From contig NZ_VKCZ01000008.1 of NCBI RefSeq assembly GCF_009299835.1, forward strand, positions 186,001 through 250,000: a DNA stretch of 64,000 nt, in the 5' to 3' direction. The notes under the pieces are model-generated. The model saw only the letters and a list, made by a program, of their open reading frames with translations. It had not been told where the DNA came from and did no database searches. Made by a program: the position numbers and the translations under genes. Of this stretch, positions 1 through 8,724 are shown in pieces (the stretch's first letter is position 1; the number at the start of each line of letters is the position of its first letter). The stretch is from Microlunatus speluncae (GTDB lineage Bacteria; Actinomycetota; Actinomycetes; Propionibacteriales; Propionibacteriaceae).

Positions 1-739
1 CGCTCTTGATCGCCTCCGCGGTGACCGCGTACAGCTCGAAGAACTGCTCCGGAGTCCCGCGCCAGTAGAAGATGTCGGGCTCGTTCCACAGCTCCCACAG
101 CCATTCCGACACCTCGGCGTCGCCGTAACGATCAAGGCTGTGCTGGACGTGGGCGGCGACCAGCCCGCGCCACTTCTCGTAGTCGCGCGGCGGGTAACCC
201 CAGGTGCCGGCCTCGTAGCTGCTGTAGGCGGTCGGGCTGCTGACCACCGTCAGCTCGGCCGCCTCGTCGGGCACCAGATCACGCGGGGTGAAGCCGAGCT
301 CGACCAGGACGTGGTGGCCGGCTTCGACGATCGCGTCGTAGGTCTGATCGACGATGGTGAAGTCGTAGTAGGGCCGACCTTGATCATCTTCGTGGTAGAC
401 GTTGCCGTTGCCCCAGTGCGGGATGGCGAAGCCGGAGCCGGAGCAGTACAAGTAGTGCGGCCGGATGTGGTAGGCCGCGTCCTCCAGACCGGCGAACGTT
501 CGCAGCAGCCGGCGGCCGGTCGGGGTGTAGGTCCAGTTGATCTCGTCGTAGCCGATGCTGCGCCAGATCCGACGCAGGTCACCGCGATCGACCGAGGCGT
601 CGACCTGGACGGTAGCACTGCGCACCAGCGGCGCGTCGGGATCACTGGGCGCGGCCCGCGGGAACGGCGACACGTCGTTCTTGGCGATTCCCGGATCCGG
701 CGCTTCCTGACCTGTGGACACTAGAACGCCCCTTCGCAT
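1..739 (-). CDS. Glycoside hydrolase family 39 (beta-xylosidase-like), 3' end off the window
   Basis: Only the N-terminal part (about 245 codons) lies here; the gene runs off the left edge. The frame contains WLWELWNEPDIFYW near the edge. This is the GH39 catalytic acid/base signature (NEP motif; the Glu is the proton donor), preceded by a TIM-barrel N-terminus with YCSGSGFAIPHWGNG. GH39 enzymes are retaining beta-xylosidases or iduronidases acting on non-reducing ends; the substrate here cannot be told. I chose the ATG at 739; an in-frame GTG at 721 is an alternative. No signal peptide is seen, so it is probably cytoplasmic. A palindromic operator candidate lies about 45 bp upstream. It stands where infB would normally follow ylxR. 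Confidence 0.85.
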   Translation of the reverse strand, partial: MRRGVLVSTGQEAPDPGIAKNDVSPFPRAAPSDPDAPLVRSATVQVDASVDRGDLRRIWRSIGYDEINWTYTPTGRRLLRTFAGLEDAAYHIRPHYLYCSGSGFAIPHWGNGNVYHEDDQGRPYYDFTIVDQTYDAIVEAGHHVLVELGFTPRDLVPDEAAELTVVSSPTAYSSYEAGTWGYPPRDYEKWRGLVAAHVQHSLDRYGDAEVSEWLWELWNEPDIFYWRGTPEQFFELYAVTAEAIKS

Positions 740-784
740 CGGTGACCGTTTCGACGCCCCGAGTCTGGTTCCCGGCGTCAAATA

Positions 785-805
785 TTGTCAATGATACATT
801 GCAAA
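785..805. promoter_or_regulatory. Palindromic operator candidate upstream of the GH39 gene
   Basis: CAATG-ATA-CATTG is a perfect 5-bp inverted repeat with a 3-bp spacer, flanked by outer TT/AA matches. It lies in an AT-rich patch directly upstream of the GH39 start. Glycosidase genes are often controlled by LacI or GntR repressors binding such sites, but no regulator gene is visible beside it. Which family binds is unknown. Confidence 0.4.
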
Positions 806-1036
806 CAATCTTTGAGCGGGGGTACCAGTGAGCGGAGTTGGGACTTCGTTCCCAGCCCGGATCCACCGCTGAGCTCGGGGTTTGCCGTTCGACGGGCTCA
901 GGACGATCATCGCTGCCGATTGAGCCTTCGGGGACTTTCTTGGCGCCAAGAGGGGCGGGTCCGGGTGCTGGTCGGCTCCGGTTCGCCCGCTCGCGTTCCG
1001 CTGCGGACGTTGAGTCGGCAGGGTGCGTGGCCGAGC

Positions 1037-1309
1037 TTGCGTCGAGAGTGCACTTTCCCACCTGAAATCGTCGAATCCGCGTCGATAAGGTCACACTCGG
1101 CGCACTCGGCGCCGATCCACAACCGAGATCGCTGCCGGGCTTGCGTCGAGTGGACGGTTTGGGCAGGTTCAGCCGAGGATCCACGCCCAAAGTGACCACT
1201 CGCGGAGTGCATCCGAGACCAACCGCCGGACCGGTGGCCGGCCGCGATTCCCGCCGACCGCACCAACCCGACCGTCCTTGGCGCGTCTTTCCGGCCGACA
1301 GGCCGAAAC
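1037..1309. repeat. Composite two-hairpin intergenic repeat, copy 1
   Basis: Three blocks occur in the same order as in a second copy at 34651-34957, which is reversed. Block 1 (1037-1099) starts TTGCGTCGAGAGTG and ends GGTCACACTCG, a long imperfect hairpin. Block 2 (1142-1204) starts TTGCGTCGAGTGGAC and ends GTGACCACTCG, a second hairpin. Block 3 (1271-1309) is GTCCTTGGCGCG followed by TTTCCGGCCGACAGGCCGAAA. Block 3 alone recurs at 43301-43341 and, degenerate, near 28895-28933. No protein is encoded. It looks like a non-autonomous intergenic repeat. Confidence 0.65.
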
Positions 1310-1373
1310 CCCCAGTAGAGGCGCACGGTCCTGGCTTGCCCCCGACGCCAGGGAACGTTCGGCAGCTACTCGG

Positions 1374-1637
1374 TCAGCCGAGCAGCGCTTCGAAGGCCGT
1401 ACGCAGGGCAGCCTGCTGGTCCGGGCCGATCCCGTCGGCGCGCAGCGCTCGACCCAGGGCGCGTTTCTTGATCGCCTGATCCAGGCAGCCCAGCTCGCGA
1501 TGCAGGTAGGCGCCGCGGCCGGGCGACCGCTGCCGAAGATCGAGTTCCAGATCGGCTCCGGTCCGGACGATCCTGATCAAGGTCGACTTGTCCGCCCGGC
1601 GGCGGCAGCCGACACAGGTCCGGACGGGCTCGGTCAT
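1374..1637 (-). CDS. ylxR: YlxR family RNA-binding protein
   Basis: This is an 87-residue DUF448/YlxR protein. The N-terminus PVRTCVGCRRR carries the conserved CxxC-RRR feature, and the middle GRGAYLHRELGCLDQA matches the family's GRGAYLC region. YlxR is a small nucleic-acid-binding protein normally encoded in the rimP-nusA-ylxR-infB operon. I chose the ATG at 1637 (MTEPVRTC) because a longer start at 1661 would overlap the divergent methyltransferase start. Here it is cut off from nusA by about 1.4 kb of inserted genes and is not followed by infB, so it needs its own promoter. Confidence 0.88.
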   Translation of the reverse strand: MTEPVRTCVGCRRRADKSTLIRIVRTGADLELDLRQRSPGRGAYLHRELGCLDQAIKKRALGRALRADGIGPDQQAALRTAFEALLG

Positions 1638-1653
1638 CGGGTCACCGTAGCGT

Positions 1654-2354
1654 GTGCCCATGCCCTCGAACCTCGCCTACCACGGCTCCCTCGGCGACTA
1701 CTTCGTCAGCCGCGCCGAGACCAGCGCGTACAACGCCTACATCGACCGGCCGGCGGTGCTGGAGCTGGCCGGGGAGGTCGCCGGGCTGCGGATCCTCGAC
1801 ACCGGCTGCGGCCCCGGCTTCTACGCGGCGGCCCTGGCCGAGCGGGGCGCGTCCGTGCTCGGGCTCGAGGCCAGCACCGTCCTGGTCGAGCACGCCCGAG
1901 CCCGGCTCGGCGACCGGGCCGAGATCCGTCAGCACGACCTGAACCAGCCGCTGGACGAGATCGCCGACGGCGCTTTCGACGGCGTGGTCTGCGCGCTGGT
2001 CATCCACCACCTGCGGGACCGGGAACGGTTCCTCGGCGAGCTGTTCCGGGTGCTCCGCCCGGTGGCTGGCTGGTCCTCTCCACCACCCATCCGACGGCGG
2101 ACTGGCGGCACTTCAAGGACTCGTACTACTCCGAGGAGTGGGTCGACCTGGTGATGGCCGACGGCGAGCACTCCGTCCGACTGCAGCGGATGTCGATGCA
2201 GGCCGTCGTCGGCGAGCCGCTGGCGGCCGGCTTCGTCCTGGACCGCCTGGTCGAGCCGCGCGTGACCGAGGCCTACCGCGCGATCGACCCGGACCGCTAC
2301 GACCGCCTGCTCGACGTGCCGACCCTGCTCGCCCTCCGACTCCGGCGCCCCTGA
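1654..2354 (+). pseudogene. Class I SAM-dependent methyltransferase, frameshifted
   Basis: The first part (1654 to about 2060) reads MPMPSNLAYHGSLGDYF and contains the SAM-binding motif ILDTGCGPGFYAAALAE, then DGVVCALVIHHL and FRVLRP. After RVLRP the frame jumps. The remainder (GGWLVLSTTHPTADWRHF, ending LLALRLRRP) continues in the -1 frame to a stop at 2354. Restoring one G in the CCCGG run at about 2058-2062 gives an uninterrupted methyltransferase of about 233 residues. It is either a true pseudogene or a single-base error. It lies head-to-head with ylxR and convergent with vapC, inside an otherwise conserved translation operon, so it is probably an insertion. The substrate is unknown. Confidence 0.8.
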
Positions 2355-2361
2355 GCCCTGA

Positions 2362-2748
2362 TCAAGGTGTGATGAACCGGCATCGCGCGCTGGACAGTGA
2401 CGCGAGCCGCCGATCCGCGGTGACCAGCGGGGCCTCCAATCGCTCGGCCAGGGCCACGTAAGCCGCGTCGTACGCGGACAGGTTCGGGGCGAGCTCGACG
2501 ATCCGGGAGAGCAGCAGCCGCACCGGACAGCCCGTGATCCGGGCCGTGGTCAGCCGGACCACAGCGGCAGAGAAAGCCGCATCGTCCAGGACACCACCAC
2601 GCCAGAGGCCTCGAAAGGCGCTGGCGACTTCGACGGTCAGGTGCTCGGGCGCATGCCAGTCCCCGTCAGCCGCAACCTGCGCGACCATCGCCTCGGTCGC
2701 CGTCCCCAGGGTCAGGTCGACGAAGGCGGACGCGTCGATGACCAACAC
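2362..2748 (-). CDS. VapC-type PIN-domain toxin
   Basis: This 128-residue PIN-domain ribonuclease has the expected acidic residues: Asp in LVIDASAF (N-terminus), Glu in LTVEVASAF (about residue 40), Asp in SAYDAAYVALAE (about 93) and Asp in VTADRRL (about 111). VapC toxins cleave tRNA or rRNA when not neutralised by VapB. The start is a GTG at 2748, 5 bp after the antitoxin stop, so the pair is one operon. It sits between nusA and ylxR, so it interrupts the usual gene order. Confidence 0.87.
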   Translation of the reverse strand: MLVIDASAFVDLTLGTATEAMVAQVAADGDWHAPEHLTVEVASAFRGLWRGGVLDDAAFSAAVVRLTTARITGCPVRLLLSRIVELAPNLSAYDAAYVALAERLEAPLVTADRRLASLSSARCRFITP

Positions 2749-2753
2749 GTCGA

Positions 2754-3011
2754 TCAGTGCGAACGTGACGACGCGATGGTGCGGTCACGGGTTGCCCGCT
2801 CCGCGGCCACGGAGTCCGCCGCGGTCAACTCGACGTCGATCAGGCGTGATCGGGACCAGTCGACAACGATTCGCCGATTGACGTCGATCTCGGCCTCCCG
2901 GGTCAGCACACTGAGCAGATAGGTCTGCAGAGATTCGCCCCGTCGCTCGGCCTCGGCCGCCAGGGCACGCCGAACCGGCTCCGGAACGTCACGAATCTGC
3001 ACGGCCACCAT
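2754..3011 (-). CDS. VapB/FitA-like ribbon-helix-helix antitoxin
   Basis: This 85-residue protein begins VAVQIRDVPEPVRRALAAEA, a FitA-type ribbon-helix-helix beta strand and helix. The second half (residues 45-80) is the usual flexible toxin-binding tail. It should dimerise on DNA, repress its own promoter and neutralise the adjacent PIN toxin. The ATG at 3011 overlaps a palindrome, ATGCATGCAT, so the start region itself may be the operator. Confidence 0.82.
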   Translation of the reverse strand: MVAVQIRDVPEPVRRALAAEAERRGESLQTYLLSVLTREAEIDVNRRIVVDWSRSRLIDVELTAADSVAAERATRDRTIASSRSH

Positions 3012-3019
3012 GCATGCAT
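3010..3019. promoter_or_regulatory. Palindrome at the vapB start, possible autoregulatory operator
   Basis: ATGCATGCAT is a perfect palindrome overlapping the antitoxin ATG, with an AT-rich stretch (AATAAT) just upstream on the minus strand that could serve as a -10 box. VapB proteins usually bind palindromes at their own promoter; the link here is inferred from position only. Confidence 0.35.
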
Positions 3020-3061
3020 TATTGCCTGCAGTGCGACCGGAGGCAAGCGCCGATCAGGCGA

Positions 3062-4051
3062 TCAGGACTCTTCCTTGGGCTGCGCCGGCTCCGTGTCGGA
3101 GCGGATGTCGATCCGCCAGCCGGTGAGGCGGGCGGCGAGGCGGGCGTTCTGGCCCTCGCGGCCGATGGCGAGGGAGAGCTGATAGTCCGGTACGACCACC
3201 CGGGCCGCGCGCAGGCTCTCGTCCACGACGGTGACCGAGGTGACCTTGGCCGGCGACAGGGCGTGTCCGACGAAGGTCGCCGGATCCGGGGAGTAGTCGA
3301 TGATGTCGATCTTCTCCTCGTTCAGCTCGTGCATCACCGCCCGGACCCGCTGCCCCATCGGGCCGATGCAGGCCCCCTTGGCGCTGACGTCGGAGTTGTT
3401 GCTGATCACGGCGATCTTGCTCCGGTGCCCGGCCTCGCGGGCGACGGCTTTGATCTCGACCGTGCCGTCGGCGATCTCCGGCACCTCCATCCGGAACAGC
3501 TTCTCGACCAGCCCCGGATGGGTCCGCGAGACCACGACCTGCGGACCGCGGACCTCCTTGCGGACCGAGACGACATAGACCCGGAGCCGGGTGCCGTGCC
3601 GGTACGACTCCCCCGGCACCTGCTCGGCCAGCGGCATGATCGCCTCGATCTTGCCGAGATCGACCAGCACGGTCCGCGTGTCGCTGCCCTGCTGCACCAC
3701 GCCGGAGACGATGTCGCCCTCGACGCCGGAGAAATGGCCGTACTTCTGCTCGTCCTCGGCATCCCGCAGCCGCTGCATGATCACCTGCCGCGCGGTGGAC
3801 GCGGCGACCCGGCCGAAGCCCTCCGGCGTGCTGTCGTACTCGCCGATCTTGGTGCCCTCATCGTCCAGCTCGGGCACCATCACGTTGACGTGCCCGGACT
3901 TGCGGTTGAGCTCGACCCGGGCCCCCGGCACGGCACCGTCGGTCTTGTCGTAGGCGGAGAGCAGTGCTTCCTCGATCGCGGAAACCAGGATGTCGAACGG
4001 GATGTCTTTCTCCCGCTCCATCAACCGCAGCACGGAAATATCGATGTCCAC
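3062..4051 (-). CDS. nusA: Transcription termination/antitermination factor NusA
   Basis: The protein has 329 residues, typical of short actinobacterial NusA. The N-terminal RNA-polymerase-binding domain ([20 protein letters not shown]) is followed by an S1 domain (about 110-180). Two KH domains follow; the first contains [18 protein letters not shown], and [14 protein letters not shown] and [19 protein letters not shown] are their GxxG loops. NusA binds the elongating polymerase and modulates pausing, termination and rRNA antitermination. It begins 1 bp after the rimP stop (4053), so the two are co-transcribed. Downstream, vapBC replaces the expected ylxR. Confidence 0.97.
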   Translation of the reverse strand: MDIDISVLRLMEREKDIPFDILVSAIEEALLSAYDKTDGAVPGARVELNRKSGHVNVMVPELDDEGTKIGEYDSTPEGFGRVAASTARQVIMQRLRDAEDEQKYGHFSGVEGDIVSGVVQQGSDTRTVLVDLGKIEAIMPLAEQVPGESYRHGTRLRVYVVSVRKEVRGPQVVVSRTHPGLVEKLFRMEVPEIADGTVEIKAVAREAGHRSKIAVISNNSDVSAKGACIGPMGQRVRAVMHELNEEKIDIIDYSPDPATFVGHALSPAKVTSVTVVDESLRAARVVVPDYQLSLAIGREGQNARLAARLTGWRIDIRSDTEPAQPKEES

Positions 4052-4052
4052 G

Positions 4053-4523
4053 TCAGTTCTCCTCCGCGCGATTCAGTTCGACCTGGATCAGCGCCTTGCC
4101 GATGTCGGCAAAAGGTACCGAAATCTCCGCCGCCTCGGTCGCCAGCACGACCTGATCATCGGTGACCGCACCGATCCGGCCGGTGACTTCCTCGCCGTTG
4201 GCCAGGTTGGCCCGGACCAGCCGGCCGGCGTTGCGCCGCCAGTGCCGAGGCAGGGTCAGCGGCCGGGAGACGCCCCGCGACGTCACCTCCAGCGTGTACG
4301 GCGCCGCACCGGCGGCGTTGTCCTCGTCCAGCACGGCCGACACCGCCTTGGTCGCCTCGGCGATGTCGTCGAGCAACGGACCCCTGCCTTCCGGTCCGTC
4401 GCCGTCGACCACCAGCCGGAGCAACCGGCGCTTGCCGGCCGGCACGATCTCCACGGCCTCGAGTTCGAGGTCGTAATCCGCGAGCACGGGGGTCAGTAGC
4501 TGCTCGATCTGGATGTCCTTCAT
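4053..4523 (-). CDS. rimP: Ribosome maturation factor RimP
   Basis: This 156-residue protein has the two RimP domains: an N-terminal alpha/beta domain with [19 protein letters not shown] and [16 protein letters not shown], and a C-terminal SH3-like domain with [19 protein letters not shown]. RimP assists 30S subunit maturation. I chose the ATG at 4523 ([10 protein letters not shown]), which matches family length; the frame remains open upstream but without family similarity. It is divergent from the DUF4439 gene with about 100 bp between, which must hold both promoters. Confidence 0.93.
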   Translation of the reverse strand: MKDIQIEQLLTPVLADYDLELEAVEIVPAGKRRLLRLVVDGDGPEGRGPLLDDIAEATKAVSAVLDEDNAAGAAPYTLEVTSRGVSRPLTLPRHWRRNAGRLVRANLANGEEVTGRIGAVTDDQVVLATEAAEISVPFADIGKALIQVELNRAEEN

Positions 4524-4623
4524 CCCCCAGCTCCATTCGGTTGATATCTTGAAGGGCCGAATTTGCGGGCACTGCGCAATTTCGTTGACCAGGCATTGTT
4601 CCACGACGCAGGGGATTATCCCG

Positions 4624-5688
4624 ATGAACCCACCGGCATCGCGCACTCGGGCCATGCCCTACGGCACGATGTCACACCGTTCGGCGGCGTTGTCCCGGCG
4701 GGCCGCCTTGCTGGCCGGCCTCGGGATGCTCGGCGCCGCGACCGTCGGCTGCGACCCGGGCGGGCCCGACGATCCCGAGCCCGCGCCACCGGTCCCGACC
4801 CCGTCCGAGGCGCCGTTGCCGCCGTTGGCCGGAGCCGGGAACGCCGCCGAGGTCGAGGGCCGGTTGGCCGGGCTGGCCGGATCGTTGCTGAAGGCCGACG
4901 ACGATCTCGGCCCGGCACTGACGGCGATCCTGACCGCCGCCGCGGCCGGGCACCGCGCCCATCAGCTCGCCCTGGCCGGACCTCAACCCACCGGCCGGCC
5001 GACGACAGGCTCGAGCTCGCGGGCGACCCCGCCGCCGAGCACCAAGAGCGTCCCGGCCGGGCTGAAGAAGTTGATCACCGACGAGGACGCGGCCGCCCGC
5101 AAGCTCGCCGAGAACGCCAACCGGGCCGAGTCGGTGACCGCCCTGTTCTGGGCCTCGCTCGCCGCCGCTGCCGGCGGCTACGCCCAGGCGATCCGGCAGC
5201 AGGGCACCTCGGCCAAGGGGACCGCGCCGGCGAAGGCGCCCAAGCCGAGCGCTCACCGGCCGGTCGAGCCGATCGAACCGACGGCCGCCACCCGGGCGAT
5301 GGTGGAACAGTTGTACGCCGTCGGCTACGGCTACCAGGTGGCGATCGGCCACCTCGAGAAGGACCAGTTCGAGCGTGCCGCGGCGGCCCTGCGGAACCAT
5401 CGCAGCCTGCGCGACCGGCTGATCGGCGCCCTGGTCACGGAATCGGGCGAGGCCCCCGCGGCGGCACCGGCCTACGATGTGCCGGTCCGGCCCAAGAACG
5501 CCGCCTCGGCGGCGAAGTTGATCATGACCCTGGAGACCGCGCTGCTGCCGTTCTGCGGCCAGTGGGTGGCCGCCGCGACCGACGACGAAGATCGCGAACT
5601 CGCCATCGGCACCCTCCGCTCGGTCAGCGTGACCTCGGTGACCTGGGGCGGCCCGCTGCTGCTCTGGCCCGGCTACGTCGACCAGTGA
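4624..5688 (+). CDS. DUF4439 ferritin-like-domain lipoprotein
   Basis: The 354-residue product starts with a long n-region, a twin-arginine-like SRRAALLAGLGMLGA stretch and a lipobox ending TVGC, then a Pro-rich linker (about residues 45-70). It is probably a Tat- or Sec-exported lipoprotein. The C-terminal half (about 220-345) is the Ala-rich helical DUF4439 domain (TRAMVEQLYAVGYGYQVAIGH). The gene has the same place, divergent from rimP and next to proS, as Rv2844 in M. tuberculosis. I chose the ATG at 4624, behind an AGGGGA-type site. Function is unknown. Confidence 0.78.
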   Translation: MNPPASRTRAMPYGTMSHRSAALSRRAALLAGLGMLGAATVGCDPGGPDDPEPAPPVPTPSEAPLPPLAGAGNAAEVEGRLAGLAGSLLKADDDLGPALTAILTAAAAGHRAHQLALAGPQPTGRPTTGSSSRATPPPSTKSVPAGLKKLITDEDAAARKLAENANRAESVTALFWASLAAAAGGYAQAIRQQGTSAKGTAPAKAPKPSAHRPVEPIEPTAATRAMVEQLYAVGYGYQVAIGHLEKDQFERAAAALRNHRSLRDRLIGALVTESGEAPAAAPAYDVPVRPKNAASAAKLIMTLETALLPFCGQWVAAATDDEDRELAIGTLRSVSVTSVTWGGPLLLWPGYVDQ

Positions 5689-5697
5689 CACTTGGCG

Positions 5698-6501
5698 TCA
5701 GGGGCGCAGGAACTGGGTGACGGTGTCGTAGCCGAGCTTGAGGATCAGGATCAGGACGACGACCAGGAAGACCCGGCGGACGAACTCGTTGCCGCCGCGG
5801 ATCGCCATCCGGGCCCCGAGCAGGCCGCCGAGCAGGTTGGCCGCGCCCATCGCCAGGCCGAGTTGCCAGATCAGCTGGCCGTGCACGCCGAAGACGATGA
5901 TCGCGCCGAGGTTGGTGGTCAGGTTGGCGATCCGGGCCTTGGCGCTCGCCTCCAGGAAGCCGTAGCCGAGCACGCTGACCAGCAAGATCACGAAGAACGC
6001 GCCGGTGCCCGGCCCGATCAGTCCGTCGTAGCAGCCGATGCCGAGCCCGATCGCTGCCGCCCGGCCGTAGTGGTGACCGCCCAGGTGCTTGCGCTCGCTG
6101 GTCATCCCCAGCTTGGGCCGGCGCCAGGTGAAGATGCCGACGCCGATCAGCGCGACCAGCACGATCGGGGTGAAGATCGACTTCGGCAGATACTGGGCGA
6201 CCATCGCACCGGCGGCCGAGCCGAGGCCGGAGGTGATCACCAGCGGGATGATCGTGCGCCAGTCCGGTCTGATCTTGATCGCGTACGTGATCGAGGCGAC
6301 CGCCGTCCCCCAGACGCTGGACAGCTTGTTGGTGCCGAGGATCGCCGCCGGCTGGCTGTCCGGCAAGCCGATCAGCAGCGCCGGCAGCTGCAGCAGGCCG
6401 CCACCGCCGACCACGGAATCCACCCAGCCGGCGGCGAACGCGACCAAGATCAGCAGCGCGACGCCGACCAGCGACAATTGCAGCCCGTCGTGAAGAGCCA
6501 A
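5698..6501 (-). CDS. TSUP (TauE/SafE) family membrane transporter
   Basis: This 267-residue polytopic protein has about eight hydrophobic segments. The family hallmarks are near the N-terminus, GWVDSVVGGGGLLQLPALL, with a repeat half at GCYDGLIGPGTGAFFVILL and ATNLGAIIVFG-like segments. TSUP proteins export or import sulfite, sulfoacetate and related anions; the substrate cannot be read here. The start appears to be TTG at 6501, immediately after the proS stop (6503), suggesting translational coupling with proS. It is convergent with the DUF4439 gene (9-bp gap). Confidence 0.87.
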   Translation of the reverse strand: MALHDGLQLSLVGVALLILVAFAAGWVDSVVGGGGLLQLPALLIGLPDSQPAAILGTNKLSSVWGTAVASITYAIKIRPDWRTIIPLVITSGLGSAAGAMVAQYLPKSIFTPIVLVALIGVGIFTWRRPKLGMTSERKHLGGHHYGRAAAIGLGIGCYDGLIGPGTGAFFVILLVSVLGYGFLEASAKARIANLTTNLGAIIVFGVHGQLIWQLGLAMGAANLLGGLLGARMAIRGGNEFVRRVFLVVVLILILKLGYDTVTQFLRP

Positions 6502-6502
6502 C

Positions 6503-8284
6503 TCAGACCAGGAGCTCCGCGGCGTTGCCGTTGCGGATCAGGGCGAGCAGGTGACCCAGCGCGTCGGCCGTGGCGATGTCGGTCCGTTCGCCGGACCGCC
6601 GATCCCGGACCTCGATCATCCCGTCGGCCAGGCCGCGGCCGACCACGACGATCGTCGGCATGCCGAGGATCTCGGAGTCGGCGAACTTCACGCCGGGGCT
6701 GACCGACCGGTCGTCCAGCAACACCTCGACGCCGGCCTCGTCCAGTCGGAAGGCCAGCTCATGGGCGTATTCGGCGATCTCGCTGCCCTTGCCGGCGGCC
6801 ACGATGTGCACCCGGTACGGTGCGATCTCCGGCGGCCAGCAGAGGCCCTTCTCGTCACAGGTGTCCTCGGCCACGGCCGCGACGGCCCGCGAGACGCCGA
6901 CCCCGTAGGAGCCCATGGTGACCGTGACCAGCTTGCCGTTCTGATCAAGGACCTGCAGGCCGAGCGCCTCGGCATATTTCTTGCCCAGTTGGAAGATATG
7001 GCCGAGCTCCATCCCCCGGGCCAGGTGCAGCGGGCCCGAGCCGTCCGGCGACGGATCGCCCTCCCTGATCTCGGCCACGTCGATCAGGCCGTCCGGGGTG
7101 AAGTCCCGGCCGCAGACCAGGTCGAACACGTGCCGACCCGGCTCGTCGGCGCCGGTCAGCCACCGGGTGCCGGTGCCGACCCGCGGGTCGACCAGGTATT
7201 CGATCTTGGTCGCCGACTCCTTGCCCAGGGCGGCCGGACCGATATAGCCCTTGACCAGGCCCGGGTGCGCGGCGAAGTCATCGGCACCGAACGGCTCCGC
7301 GGTCGCCGGCTCCAGCTGAGCTTCCAGCCGCTTGGCGTCGACCTCGCGATCACCGGGCAGGCCGATCACCAGCGGCCGGCGGGTGCCGTCCGGCTCGGTG
7401 ATCATCAACACCACGTTCTTCAGCGTGTCCCCGGCCTGCCACGGCCGGTCCGCGCGCGGAAAGCGATCATTGGCCAGAGCGACCAGGGTGTCGATGGTCG
7501 GCGTGTCCGGGGTGTCCTCGGCGTGGGCGGCCGGGGCGTCGTCGTACGGGATCGGTTCGGCCGGCGGGATCCGTACCGCCTCGACGTTGGCCGCGTAGCC
7601 ACCGGGCGAGCGGACGAAGGTGTCCTCGCCGTTCTCGGCGATGCCGAGGAACTCCTCGCTGGCCGAGCCGCCCATCGCGCCGGACATGGCGGCGACGATC
7701 TCGTACTGCAGGCCGAGCCGGTTGAAGATCTTGATGTAGGCGTCGCGATGGGCGTCGTACGACTTCTGCAGCCCGCTCTCGTCGATGTCGAAGGAGTAGG
7801 AGTCCTTCATCACGAACTCGCGGCCGCGCAGGATCCCGGCCCGCGGCCGGGCCTCGTCGCGATACTTGGTCTGGATCTGGAACAGCGACAGCGGCAGATC
7901 CTTGTAGGAGTTGTAGAGGTCCTTCACCATCAGGGCGAAGATCTCCTCGTGCGTCGGCCCGAGCAGCATGTCGTTGCCGCGGCGGTCCTTCAGCCGGAAC
8001 AGGTTCGGGCCGTATTCGGTCCACCGGTTCGTCGCCTCGTACGGCTCCCGCGGCAGCAGCGCCGGCAGGTGCACCTCCTGGGCACCCATCAGTTCCATCT
8101 CCTCGCGGACGATGGCCTCGACCTTGCGCAGCACCCGATAGCCCAGTGGCAGCCAGGAATAGATCCCCGGCGCGGCCCGCCGCACATAGCCGGCGCGGAC
8201 CAGCCAGCGGTGGCTGGGCACCTCGGCATCGGCCGGATCCTCCCGCAAGGTCCGGACGAACAACTCGGTCATACGCGTGATCAC
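6503..8284 (-). CDS. proS: Prolyl-tRNA synthetase
   Basis: This is a 593-residue class II synthetase of the bacterial type with the editing (INS) domain between motifs 2 and 3. The start [20 protein letters not shown] matches actinobacterial ProS. Motif 2 is [19 protein letters not shown], the INS region spans about 220-400, motif 3 is [17 protein letters not shown], and a C-terminal anticodon-binding domain follows. It charges tRNA-Pro. The start is a GTG at 8284; an ATG four codons in is an alternative. Confidence 0.97.
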   Translation of the reverse strand: MITRMTELFVRTLREDPADAEVPSHRWLVRAGYVRRAAPGIYSWLPLGYRVLRKVEAIVREEMELMGAQEVHLPALLPREPYEATNRWTEYGPNLFRLKDRRGNDMLLGPTHEEIFALMVKDLYNSYKDLPLSLFQIQTKYRDEARPRAGILRGREFVMKDSYSFDIDESGLQKSYDAHRDAYIKIFNRLGLQYEIVAAMSGAMGGSASEEFLGIAENGEDTFVRSPGGYAANVEAVRIPPAEPIPYDDAPAAHAEDTPDTPTIDTLVALANDRFPRADRPWQAGDTLKNVVLMITEPDGTRRPLVIGLPGDREVDAKRLEAQLEPATAEPFGADDFAAHPGLVKGYIGPAALGKESATKIEYLVDPRVGTGTRWLTGADEPGRHVFDLVCGRDFTPDGLIDVAEIREGDPSPDGSGPLHLARGMELGHIFQLGKKYAEALGLQVLDQNGKLVTVTMGSYGVGVSRAVAAVAEDTCDEKGLCWPPEIAPYRVHIVAAGKGSEIAEYAHELAFRLDEAGVEVLLDDRSVSPGVKFADSEILGMPTIVVVGRGLADGMIEVRDRRSGERTDIATADALGHLLALIRNGNAAELLV

Positions 8285-8347
8285 CCGTGCACCTTATGGC
8301 ATCCGGCAGGCAGCCCGTCGAACCATTCCGACGCACATGCCTTGTCG

Positions 8348-8357
8348 TTCATATGAA
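8348..8357. promoter_or_regulatory. Palindromic operator candidate before the ArsR-type gene
   Basis: TTCATATGAA is a perfect palindrome 20 bp upstream of the arsR-type start, in the only AT-rich part of the proS/arsR divergent region. ArsR repressors usually bind such AT-rich inverted repeats over their own promoter. Binding is inferred. Confidence 0.45.
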
Positions 8358-8376
8358 TGAGCAGTAATGTCGCGGT

Positions 8377-8724
8377 ATGGACGGCTTCACGGTGCTGGCG
8401 GACCCGACCCGGCGGCGGGTGGTCGATGCGCTGGCCGACGGGGAGTCCGACGTCAGCACGCTGGTCGACCGGCTGTCGCTGTCCCAATCACTGACCTCGA
8501 AGCACCTCAAGGTGCTCCGGGACGCCGGCGTGGTCGCGGTGCGGATCGACGGCCCGCGCCGGGTCTATCGACTCAGTGATCAACCGCTACCCGACGTGAT
8601 CGCCTGGATCACGCCGTACTACCGCCGCTGGTCGCGCGGCCTGGACCGACTGACCGAGCTGCTGTCGGCCGAGGACGCCGATCTGCCGCCGGCCAACCGC
8701 AAGGAGGACTCCGATGCCGAATGA
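8377..8724 (+). CDS. ArsR-family winged-helix regulator
   Basis: This 115-residue protein starts MDGFTVLADPTRRRVVDALA, the standard ArsR opening. The recognition helix region is SLSQSLTSKHLKVLRDAGVV and the wing VRIDGPRRVYRL. No metal-binding Cys cluster is visible, so it is probably a non-metal ArsR of the type paired with AHSA1/SRPBCC proteins. It overlaps the next gene by 11 bp, so the two are translationally coupled. Confidence 0.9.
   Translation: MDGFTVLADPTRRRVVDALADGESDVSTLVDRLSLSQSLTSKHLKVLRDAGVVAVRIDGPRRVYRLSDQPLPDVIAWITPYYRRWSRGLDRLTELLSAEDADLPPANRKEDSDAE

Larger units (their letters stand above)
740..1373. other. Long non-coding stretch between the GH39 gene and ylxR
   Basis: No frame here has convincing coding character or a homologous-looking product. 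It holds the operator candidate at 785-805, a degenerate REP-like unit at 888-910 (reverse of the CCTGAGCC..TCGAAGG type) and copy 1 of a composite two-hairpin repeat (1037-1309). The rest shows nothing I recognise. Confidence 0.6.

Noticed and set aside
785..1195. Open frames in the 740-1373 gap as genes
   Set aside because: They cover repeat hairpins and have Arg/Ser-rich products on both strands without ribosome sites or family similarity.
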